This document shows, piece after piece, positions 15,265-22,533 of a DNA stretch of 43,606 nucleotides. The stretch is from Nanoarchaeota archaeon. Its GTDB lineage: Archaea; EX4484-52; LFW-46. Within the stretch, counting starts at the first letter, position 1. Each line of letters begins with the position of its first letter. The notes beneath the pieces were generated by a model, which was not told the DNA's origin, ran no database searches, and saw only the letters and a list, made by a program, of their open reading frames with translations. Where the stretch lies: assembly GCA_018897155.1 (NCBI GenBank), contig JAHILE010000059.1, positions 1 through 43,606 on the forward strand, written 5' to 3'. A program made the position numbers and the translations under genes.

Positions 15265-15789
15265 CTATTTTGCAATCTCAACCCTGCATCGCATCGGCAT
15301 CTTGTCGCAGACTCTTTTTCCTGCTTGTTTTGCTGTTTCAATGCCACTTGCATTCACTTCAATAACCATTATCCTGTGAGATTTTCTGATTCTTGCAGCA
15401 GAACCTGAAGGCTTTCCAAAAGCATGCGCCATTCCCTGATAGAATCGGTCTGCTTGAGCAATAGCTGCCTGCGCATGCTCTCTTAAAACCTGATGCGGAT
15501 AAACAAGAACTTTCATGAAAAAATTTTTATCGTCAAGCTTTTTTCTAAGAAGCGAGTTTGCGGAAATGCGGCCGGATTCCAAAGAATTGTGCCTTACTTG
15601 CGCGTTTTCGCAGGAAATGATATAAATTTTTTTCTCAAATTTGCCTTTCATTGCAGCATTTCCCATCTCAAAAGTATGAAGCTTTGAACCAGGAACTCCT
15701 TTGATGTATGCTTTTCTATGAACCTTTACTGCCGTGCGCGTGTAAGGCCTTTTAAATTCCCGGTATATTCGTGCTCTTCGCAATGCCAT
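15265..15789 (-). CDS. rpl10e: 50S ribosomal protein L10e (uL16)
   Basis: A 174-residue protein matching the archaeal L10e (uL16) family: RRARIYREFKRPYTR, PGSKLHTFEMGN, RHNSLESGRISAN, MKVLVYPHQVLREH, RFYQGMAHAFGKP and GSAARIRKSHRIM. It occupies the A-site finger region and is needed for late 50S assembly. The start is ATG 15789, preceded by GTGAGATGA. It leads a ribosomal-transcription operon with eL43 and rpoP, downstream of a stem-loop array. Confidence 0.95.
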   Translation of the reverse strand: MALRRARIYREFKRPYTRTAVKVHRKAYIKGVPGSKLHTFEMGNAAMKGKFEKKIYIISCENAQVRHNSLESGRISANSLLRKKLDDKNFFMKVLVYPHQVLREHAQAAIAQADRFYQGMAHAFGKPSGSAARIRKSHRIMVIEVNASGIETAKQAGKRVCDKMPMRCRVEIAK

Positions 15790-15811
15790 AAAAATCATCT
15801 CACTTAGTTCG

Positions 15812-15881
15812 AAGCTTTTTCGAGCTTGTCTCGAAAAGCTTGCCGCAAGGCATGATTTGAGGACTTCGTCCTCAAAATCAT
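15812..15881. repeat. Array of three stem-loops between Nudix and L10e genes
   Basis: Stem 1: AAGCTTTTTCGAG with CTCGAAAAGCTT (15812-15841). Stem 2: a short GCC/GGC hairpin (15842-15851). Stem 3: ATGATTTGAGGA with TCCTCAAAATCAT around a CTTCG loop (15852-15881). The array ends about 20 bases upstream of the L10e start on the minus strand. It shares CGAAGCTTTT and CCTCAAAATCATC with the repeat in the pilin leader (2170-2315). It may separate the Nudix transcript from the ribosomal operon or act as a leader structure. Confidence 0.75.
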
Positions 15882-15931
15882 CAATCCTATCCCTAATGCG
15901 TAACTAATATAACGAAGAAAGGCTTATAAAT

Positions 15932-16372
15932 CTATCCTTTTTTTAACAACTGTGTATTTTGCCGCATTGCCTTAAAATTCTGGATGGCACACAACGTATA
16001 CGGCTCAACAGGCAATCTTTCAAATTCGTCAAGCGAAACCCAGCCGAATTCCTGTCCTTCTGAATTTAGCGTTACATCGCGTGAATCTGTTTTGCATGCA
16101 TAATCCATAAACACAAAATGCCTCTTTTTCCAGAATGCTGGATCGAATATAAATTCCTGGATGCCGATAAATTCGATGTCGAATATATCAAGACCGGTTT
16201 CTTCCTTTATTTCACGCTTCAGGGCATTAACCGCGCTCTCGCCAAGTTCTATATGCCCGCCCGGAATAACGTAGTTTCCGCCCCATTTGTGGGATTTCAT
16301 CAAAAACAGCTTGCCGATAGTATTGAAAATAAGCGCGCCTACGATCGGCTCCGGAAACTGCTGCTCAGCCAT
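15932..16372 (-). CDS. Nudix hydrolase
   Basis: A 146-residue protein with an intact Nudix box: GHIELGESAVNALKREIKEE followed by TGL, with all metal-binding glutamates. Such enzymes hydrolyse a nucleoside diphosphate linked to another group. The substrate is not readable from sequence, but coupling to a thymidylate-synthase-like gene suggests a nucleotide. Its ATG overlaps the stop codon of the MtrA/TS gene by one base, so the two proteins are made from one message. Confidence 0.92.
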   Translation of the reverse strand: MAEQQFPEPIVGALIFNTIGKLFLMKSHKWGGNYVIPGGHIELGESAVNALKREIKEETGLDIFDIEFIGIQEFIFDPAFWKKRHFVFMDYACKTDSRDVTLNSEGQEFGWVSLDEFERLPVEPYTLCAIQNFKAMRQNTQLLKKG

Positions 16373-18156
16373 TATCCACTCCTCCTGCTGTTTAATTTAT
16401 CAATAATCTTTTTGTCAATAGCATAATCAACAATATGGAGCGCGCTTGCAAACTGGGTGTATTGCCCGATTTCGACTTTCTTTCCTGTTTTTTTTGTCGC
16501 ATACCAAGCTATGAACTCGGATAGCGCCAGGCCTCCTGCAACATTACTTGGGAACGCCATAACATCATGCGCCCTCATTGCAAAAAGCGGAAACAAAAAC
16601 CATCCTTCTTTTACTTCGGAAAAGCGCCTTTCATCAGATTCGCTTGAGTTTGACGAAAGAAAAGTTTTCATCTTTCGCCCATCGTTCTCAACAGTGCCAT
16701 ACCGGATATAACGCGCGTTTGGCTGATAATAGCAAAAACAGGGATTGTGCATGTCGTAAGGCGAGTCTTTTGCAAGGTCAATCTGCGGAACCTGAAGAGT
16801 CACATAAAGCCTGTTCGAGTTGCCTATGCCATCAGCAACTACGGTTGCGCATCCTTTTGCAAGCCGATAAAACGAGTTGAAAGTCTTTGCCTGAACCGCA
16901 GACAAACTGTCATAAAAACCAAGAACATCTTCAAACGCCGGAACTTTTTCTGCGAACTTTTTCTGCATGACGTCAGTAAGCTCCTTTATGCACTGAAGCT
17001 CATACTTGTCCTTGCATGACTCAAAACCATAAGCGGTAAGCCGCGTCCCATAAGAATATTCTATGTTTTCAATAAGCTTTGGCACGGTTTTCCCGGTTTT
17101 AGGATCGTACTTAACATCAGCAATCGGAAACAGATACACCCATCGCGAGTATTTTTCAAGATAATCGCGCGCACCTTCATCGTTTTCTATCCAGGATTGC
17201 GGGCGGTAATCTTTTGGGATGCGCCCATTCTCAACATCATTTAATGTTATCGAAACATTCGCGCAGTCAAGCGCCATTCTTGTGCTTTCCTGTTTCCCCC
17301 AGCTGCCGAACTGCATTATGTGGCCCTGAATGTTTGAAAAAGCATCGGAAACAGTCATGGCATTTATAGAAGTTCCGGAAAACGATCCGTAGCTGTCAAA
17401 AATTGCGCCCATCTTGAAAAGCGAGAAATCATGCAGCAAGGGCTCTTTTGCTGCGGCGCCTTTGTCATAGATATGGTATTTCCTGCCCTTGACACTCATG
17501 AAAAATGCATTTTCGCATTCCTGCAGGCATATCCGTATCACAAATCCTATGACTTCGATGTCTGAACATTTCAGGAGGTCTATCACCTCAATCTGACTGC
17601 GGAAGCGCTCGATAACTTCACCAGGGAGGTTCTTCAGATACGGAAATGTCGGGCAGATTGTGTTTTTTACGCGGCGATCATCGTCAATTCCGTGAAGGAC
17701 AAGCGATTTTATAATGTCTCCTGCCATATGGCCCGAATCATTTCCTGCAAGGATTATCCAGCGGATATTAGGGTTGTAGACCGTATTTGCAATAACCAGT
17801 TCTACTCCCCGCGGGGTCATACACGGGCCTGAAATTCCTGCACCCATGCCGACTGCATGCGATTGTATTGTGTTGTTCTGTGATGGCACTATCACCGCAA
17901 CCGGATTCTGCGCGTCTGCAACCTCGTAAGTGCCTGAATTCGGCGGGAATTTTTTGAGCATTTCGCGCGGAACCTGAAAATAAGTGATTTTTGTGGGCGT
18001 TCTTTCAAAAAACAGCCATTCATTCAGCGATTTTGAATAAATCTTGAATTTATTTGGAAGCTCTTTCATATTGACGCCGGGTTTGAGCCATTCCGGGGGC
18101 TCCAGATGCACATACTCGCGCGATGAGAAATCATCAATGTCTTCCTGGCGCTCCAT
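16372..18156 (-). CDS. Fusion of MtrA-like and thymidylate-synthase-like domains
   Basis: A 594-residue protein. Residues about 75-200 resemble MtrA, the corrinoid subunit of the methanogen methyltransferase: QSHAVGMGAGISGPCMTPRG, VIANTVYNPNIRWIILAGND, SGHMAGDIIKSLVLHGID, and an ERFRSQIEVIDL segment. The C-terminal half resembles the thymidylate synthase fold: HNPCFCYYQPN (the PC dipeptide of the catalytic cysteine, near residue 472), MRAHDVMAFPSNVAGGLALS (matching the RSxD-PFN stretch) and QYTQFASALHIVDYAI. It could methylate or hydroxymethylate a pyrimidine, with the MtrA-like part binding a folate- or pterin-like carrier. This is inference. No Mtr partner genes are nearby, so a role in methanogenesis is unlikely. 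Confidence 0.75.
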   Translation of the reverse strand: MERQEDIDDFSSREYVHLEPPEWLKPGVNMKELPNKFKIYSKSLNEWLFFERTPTKITYFQVPREMLKKFPPNSGTYEVADAQNPVAVIVPSQNNTIQSHAVGMGAGISGPCMTPRGVELVIANTVYNPNIRWIILAGNDSGHMAGDIIKSLVLHGIDDDRRVKNTICPTFPYLKNLPGEVIERFRSQIEVIDLLKCSDIEVIGFVIRICLQECENAFFMSVKGRKYHIYDKGAAAKEPLLHDFSLFKMGAIFDSYGSFSGTSINAMTVSDAFSNIQGHIMQFGSWGKQESTRMALDCANVSITLNDVENGRIPKDYRPQSWIENDEGARDYLEKYSRWVYLFPIADVKYDPKTGKTVPKLIENIEYSYGTRLTAYGFESCKDKYELQCIKELTDVMQKKFAEKVPAFEDVLGFYDSLSAVQAKTFNSFYRLAKGCATVVADGIGNSNRLYVTLQVPQIDLAKDSPYDMHNPCFCYYQPNARYIRYGTVENDGRKMKTFLSSNSSESDERRFSEVKEGWFLFPLFAMRAHDVMAFPSNVAGGLALSEFIAWYATKKTGKKVEIGQYTQFASALHIVDYAIDKKIIDKLNSRRSG

Positions 18157-18219
18157 GGATGATTATTGAAATGAAAAACTTAAAAATGGGTTTTTAAATA
18201 TTCAAAAACGCTTAAGATT

Positions 18220-18456
18220 ATGGCACTTAGTACTTCGAACTTAGAAGAAAAGCTGGGCTTGGCAATAACAAACATAATCGAAGTTTCTCCAAATCCACCT
18301 AGTACACGGGAAGGGCTTTTTCAAGAAATAAAGAGGCAATATCCTGCGCTCGCCGACGAAAAAATATTTGACGGCGCAATTACACCGGAATTATTTGAGA
18401 GAATCAAAAAGCCGGGCGTATATATTGATGAAGCTGGAAAATCTCACAGATACTAA
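18220..18456 (+). CDS. Small protein of unknown function (78 aa)
   Basis: Not recognised. The 78-residue product is soluble and mostly helical, with a proline-rich break (SPNPPSTREG) and a C-terminal GVYIDEAGKSHRY. It starts 63 bases from the divergent MtrA/TS gene in AT-rich DNA; a TTTTTAAATA element near 18190-18200 lies about 25 bases before the ATG, consistent with a leaderless transcript. Its end faces the trm1 stop with 24 bases between. Confidence 0.55.
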   Translation: MALSTSNLEEKLGLAITNIIEVSPNPPSTREGLFQEIKRQYPALADEKIFDGAITPELFERIKKPGVYIDEAGKSHRY

Positions 18457-18480
18457 GTATGCAAGCAATAATTAAAGAAT

Positions 18481-19665
18481 TCAACGTAAACGGGATCTAA
18501 TCTCAAGAAGATTCGCGTCCGTCCTCACTCCCGTAGGCGAAAAATGCGTTCTTGACGCGCGAAACCCTGCTTTGCGAAGCTTTTCTATAAAGGCGTCAAT
18601 GCGTGGCGGATTCACGCGAAAAATAGACGCCAAAGTCCCGAGTTCGTACCACGGCGCGTCAATCAGAGATTCCTCACGGATTACACCCAACAGTTTCAGA
18701 AGCTGAGCATCGTTCATAGGCTTTGATTTCTCAAAAACTTTCGCGCAGAAATCAGAATCAAAAATCCTGCCATTCCAGAGCGGCCCTGCATAATTGGTTT
18801 TTTCGCCGCAATCCGCGCACTCTTTTCGGCAATTATCGGGCATGAATTCGCGCCTGCCGCATTTTTTGCAGAATATAAAGTATCCGATGCTTCGCATACT
18901 TATATCTGCTGCGGACTTTGACCTTTTCACCCTTCCGAAAACACGGAAATAATGCAGTTCTGAAAAAGAAAGAACCGGCGTGAATCCCTTATCATATTTT
19001 GCGCAATCGCGGACAATATTTGCAATCAATATCCTTATCCCGAGCTCATGCTGCATGTCGCAGCGCATTGATTTTGCGCCGTATTTGCGGTATGCTGCGC
19101 GCGGATATGTCCCTGAAAGCGGGGCTGTGTCGGTTGCAGTTATCGCAAGCATTCCGTGAAGCGATATGGCGCGCGCTGAAGAATCAAGAAACTGAATCGG
19201 CGTGCCAAAAGGGTCTATGTCAATGAAATCGATTTTGCTTTTGCGGCGCGCAAGAGTTATTACCGCATCTTCTTCTTCTATTGTTGCGTTTTTTATTTTG
19301 TTTTCCGCAACATTCTTTTTTATCAGTTTTATTGCAGCCGGGTTCAGGTCTGAAAATATAACTTCAAAGATTTGCGGCACTTCAAGCGCATACCTTATTC
19401 CCCTCACTCCTGTCGCTGAAAGGCAATCTGCGACAACAATGCCATTTTCGCCTTTTTGAGATTTAATTGATTCTTTTTTCGCGCCTTGTGATTGTGCGCG
19501 TGCCGACAACTCTTCCTGAAACACAGTTAGCGCAAGAACAGAAATATCTCGGTTGTGCTTCATCTTCGGATTGTAGAAGACCGCAGCCTTTTTTGATATC
19601 TCTTGGATTCTTCCGGTGTATGCAAGGATGCGCGCCTTGCCTTCAGTAATTTTTTCAATAACCAT
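18481..19665 (-). CDS. trm1: tRNA (guanine26-N2)-dimethyltransferase Trm1
   Basis: A 394-residue SAM-dependent enzyme that dimethylates G26 of tRNAs. Motifs include FYNPKMKHNRDISVL near the start, ADCLSATGVRGIRYA for SAM binding, the catalytic FIDIDPFGTPIQFLDSS, and AITATDTAPLSGTYPRAA with KYG. The C-terminal domain has a four-cysteine zinc site (CKKCGRREF and CRKECADCGEKTNY). The length and motif order match archaeal Trm1. It stands alone here. Confidence 0.96.
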   Translation of the reverse strand: MVIEKITEGKARILAYTGRIQEISKKAAVFYNPKMKHNRDISVLALTVFQEELSARAQSQGAKKESIKSQKGENGIVVADCLSATGVRGIRYALEVPQIFEVIFSDLNPAAIKLIKKNVAENKIKNATIEEEDAVITLARRKSKIDFIDIDPFGTPIQFLDSSARAISLHGMLAITATDTAPLSGTYPRAAYRKYGAKSMRCDMQHELGIRILIANIVRDCAKYDKGFTPVLSFSELHYFRVFGRVKRSKSAADISMRSIGYFIFCKKCGRREFMPDNCRKECADCGEKTNYAGPLWNGRIFDSDFCAKVFEKSKPMNDAQLLKLLGVIREESLIDAPWYELGTLASIFRVNPPRIDAFIEKLRKAGFRASRTHFSPTGVRTDANLLEIRSRLR

Positions 19666-19732
19666 ATAATGACTTTAGAAAAGAAGATTAAAAAACCAAA
19701 TTACATCCAAGCTTATTGCTCCATATCCAAAC

Positions 19733-20632
19733 CTATTGCTTCAACTTCTTTTCAAGCTTCTTTGCAGAATTTAATTCAATAAAGTTTTCATTAGAAACTA
19801 TTTTAATTCCTAGGCTTTTTTCCGCATCATTCAAGGCTCTTCCTGCAACTGAACCGCCTTCGTTTGCAATAATTTGGTTCTGAATAAATCCTCTCGCGTC
19901 TTTTTTCCGCGTTGCCTCTGTTGTAAGCCGCTCGCCAAGCATTGAAAATATGAGTTCGAGGTCGTTCATATGATCGCGTAAATTTTCATTCTCCAAGCCT
20001 TTGGCTTTCTTGTATTCGCTTGGCGTAAGCCCAAAAGTAGCTTTTGAAATTTCTGCGGTTAGAATAGCGTATTCCCGGTCTGCTTTAACTCCGCGTTTTC
20101 CCCATTCATTTGTAAGTTCGTCTCTTATGGCGATTCCACGCACTCTTTTTTCTATCCAGTCATCAGAATATCCTTTTGCCGCGTATATTTCGCGCATACG
20201 CTTCATTGCGATTTCAGGATTTTCTATTTCCTGCACGCGCTCGTAGCCGACTTTTGCGAGCCATTGCTTGAATGGTTCGGCTCTTAAAGAAGGAATTGAC
20301 TGAATGATTCTGAACGCACCTTGCGTATTTACGCAATCCGTTTCTCTTAATTTGCCATCCTCCGCCAACAATTTCAACTGTACACAAATTGTGTACAGTT
20401 CAACTCCGTGTTCTGATTCTCTTGATTTAAGCATATTCCAATAGTTTCTCGGATTTGCGCTGTCCGTAAGGGCTTGAATAATATCCACAACCGAGAAAAA
20501 CCACTCGTTATCGTGCCACACCCGTCTGATTGCCTTTCCCTGAAACACCACCAAAGCATTTTCAGGTGCAGAATGTCCTGCCATAGCAACTGAAAAGCTG
20601 AGAGCTCGAGCGAACAGATCATGCGCGTCCAT
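19733..20632 (-). CDS. Bro-N / DinD-like protein, copy 2
   Basis: A 299-residue paralogue of copy 1, with the same Bro-N start (VVFQGKAIRRVWHDNEWFFS) and DinD-like C-terminal half ([54 protein letters not shown]). Residues MDAHDLFARALSFSVAMAGH at the start are almost the same as in copy 1. The ATG lies 22 bases from its TATA element, so it should be leaderless. Long stretches of DNA are identical between copies 1 and 2, while the segment after the Bro-N core (about residues 75-95) differs, as if one part evolves faster. It lies downstream of a methyltransferase gene but has its own promoter. Confidence 0.85.
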   Translation of the reverse strand: MDAHDLFARALSFSVAMAGHSAPENALVVFQGKAIRRVWHDNEWFFSVVDIIQALTDSANPRNYWNMLKSRESEHGVELYTICVQLKLLAEDGKLRETDCVNTQGAFRIIQSIPSLRAEPFKQWLAKVGYERVQEIENPEIAMKRMREIYAAKGYSDDWIEKRVRGIAIRDELTNEWGKRGVKADREYAILTAEISKATFGLTPSEYKKAKGLENENLRDHMNDLELIFSMLGERLTTEATRKKDARGFIQNQIIANEGGSVAGRALNDAEKSLGIKIVSNENFIELNSAKKLEKKLKQ

Positions 20633-20653
20633 ACAATAACTAAGAAAAAGCGC

Positions 20654-20687
20654 GTTTATATTGCTTGGCGCTGGAGGTTGCCGATAT
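20654..20687 (-). promoter_or_regulatory. Shared promoter module (site D), before DinD-like copy 2
   Basis: On the minus strand ATATCGGCAA (20678-20687), 15 bases, then TATA element AATATAAAC (20654-20662). It fits in the 63-base gap between the methyltransferase stop and the ATG at 20632. The spacer sequence differs from that of site C, but the motif, the TATA and the 15-base spacing are kept. Confidence 0.75.
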
Positions 20688-20695
20688 AATCAAAA

Positions 20696-21559
20696 TTACG
20701 ATTTCAATTTCAGAAGATACATCGGTGTAATTTTTGAATATTCGTTATCCTTTGCTTCAAAGGTTTTGACAATCTCAAAGGTTTTCATATATTCTTTCTC
20801 TTCCTCATCACCATATGCATAAACGAAAACCTTATCGATAAATTTCTTGCTCCAGAAATTCCAGACAATATCAAGGATTATATTCAGGTTTTCGCTTTCA
20901 AAAGCAAAGCCTTTTTCAGTTCTGTATTTTTCTATCACTTCTTTAGGCTTTGAAAACGTTCCCAGATGGTCTTTTGAATCATAGGACATTATCTGAACGT
21001 CTAAAACAAATTCAAGCGCGCTTTTACATGTTGGCTCTTTTTTGGAAAATTTCTTCAGCAATTCATCCGTGTTTTTAAACGGCTTTTCCCGCGGAACGCA
21101 AAACGCGCGCGTTATGAATATTCCGTCTGGCTTTAGAAGCCGCTTTACTTCCGATAGCAGTGCGTCTCTTTTGTTCCACGGAACATTTGGCAGAATAGCA
21201 TCTCCGACTATGGCGTCAAAATATCCGCTTTGCAATGGGTTTTCGAGCCAATTGGCGCGCACTAAAATCTCGTTCGGATTCTTGATTTTCAGAAGAGAAT
21301 TCATGGCTAAAATCATTTCAAGGTTTATGTCGATAATCGTTGTTTCATAGCCAAATTCATTCAGAGCATCCCGAAGCTCGGGCGTCGCGCCTAATACAAG
21401 CGCTTTCAGAGGTTTGCACTCATTGTTTAATTGTTTCAGCCATTCTCGATATTTCTCAACTTCGTCAGTAGAAATGCGGCTTGGCGAAGTAAAATAAACG
21501 TTCCACATTTCCGCAATTTGCTTCCATACAACGGACGTTGTTTCAAGACTTTCGACCAT
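20696..21559 (-). CDS. Class I SAM-dependent methyltransferase
   Basis: A 287-residue protein. The Rossmann-like core shows motif I as KALVLGATPELRDAL (a variant of the glycine loop), the acidic residue ending strand 2 in TTIIDINLEMI, YFDAIVGDAILPNVPW for motif II/IV, and LLKPDGIFITRAF for strand 5. The acceptor is unknown. It is the upstream neighbour of DinD-like copy 2 on the same strand, which alone does not prove a link. The start at ATG 21559 fits the divergent hydrolase promoter region. Confidence 0.8.
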   Translation of the reverse strand: MVESLETTSVVWKQIAEMWNVYFTSPSRISTDEVEKYREWLKQLNNECKPLKALVLGATPELRDALNEFGYETTIIDINLEMILAMNSLLKIKNPNEILVRANWLENPLQSGYFDAIVGDAILPNVPWNKRDALLSEVKRLLKPDGIFITRAFCVPREKPFKNTDELLKKFSKKEPTCKSALEFVLDVQIMSYDSKDHLGTFSKPKEVIEKYRTEKGFAFESENLNIILDIVWNFWSKKFIDKVFVYAYGDEEEKEYMKTFEIVKTFEAKDNEYSKITPMYLLKLKS

Positions 21560-21617
21560 GAGATATCCTAATTACAATACATTCCAAGAATTTAAATGTT
21601 TATCATCAGTTAGATTT

Positions 21618-22495
21618 ATGAACGGACTAAAGGGAGAGTTAATCAGATTTGATACCAAAGACGGCTTAGAACTTCAAGGACTCCTTTTTGAGCCAGAAAC
21701 AAAAACAAAAATATATTAATTCATGTGCATGCATGGATAGGCAATTTCTATGAAAACAAATTTTTGGATTACATAGCCAAAGAATCGGTTTCAAACAATA
21801 TTGCATTTTTGACATTCAATAATCGAGGAAACGGTATTATCACAGACATACTCAAAAGCGGTGCACAAAAAGGCGGCTATCTACGAATCGGCGGAAGTCT
21901 GGAAAAATTTGAAAAGTGCATTTATGATGTATCCGCAGCAATTGATTTCGCATCTAAACGAGGATATGATAGAATAATTCTTGAAGGCCACAGCCTCGGT
22001 TGCCAGAAAGTTGCATTTTATAAGTACGAAACAGGCGATAAAAAAGTTATTGGAGAGGTGCTCTTGGCGCCTGTTGATGACATCGGATACGTCAAAAGAT
22101 TGCTTGGGGATAAATACAAACCATCATTGAAAATTGCCGAAGACATGGTTAAAAAAGGCATGTGCGATAAACCTGTTCCCGAAGAAATGGCATACTATCC
22201 GTTGATGCCTGCAAGACGATGGCTGGACGTATCAAGCCCAAAAACGCGGCATGGAAGCATATTTGATTATTCGGAAGAATTAAAGGAGATTAGGAATGCA
22301 AACTGTCCAGTATTGGCAATATTCGGCTCCAAAGACGATTATGAATCTGAGCCGGATAAAAAACTTGACATTCTAAAAAATAGTGTAAAAAATTGCGACA
22401 CAAAACTGTTCCAAAACGCAAACCACTGGTTTTCAGGATATGAAAACGAATTAGGAACACTAATAGTGAACTGGGTCAAATCACACAATAAGTAA
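21618..22495 (+). pseudogene. Alpha/beta hydrolase, apparent frameshift
   Basis: The first 33 codons from ATG 21618 (LIRFDTKDGLELQGLLFEPE) form a typical start for a small serine hydrolase, then meet TAA at 21717. One base added to the A-run 21707-21711 joins it to the long frame that continues NILIHVHAWIGNFYENKFLD and keeps the nucleophile elbow LEGHSLGCQK, an acidic residue in FGSKDDYESEPD and the final histidine in QNANHWFSGYE. The rest of the gene is intact, so the damage is recent, a sequence error, or a -1 recoding event. The joined product would be about 292 residues, an esterase or peptidase-like enzyme of unknown substrate. The intact frame alone runs from 21725 to 22495. Confidence 0.8.
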
Positions 22496-22533
22496 TTGGA
22501 TTTTTAACTTCTGCTCCAGCCCTAGTATAATCA

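Noticed and set aside
16130-16320. Further TGCCGATA sequences in the Nudix gene as copies of the shared promoter motif
   Set aside because: They are within coding sequence and have no TATA element 15 bases away.
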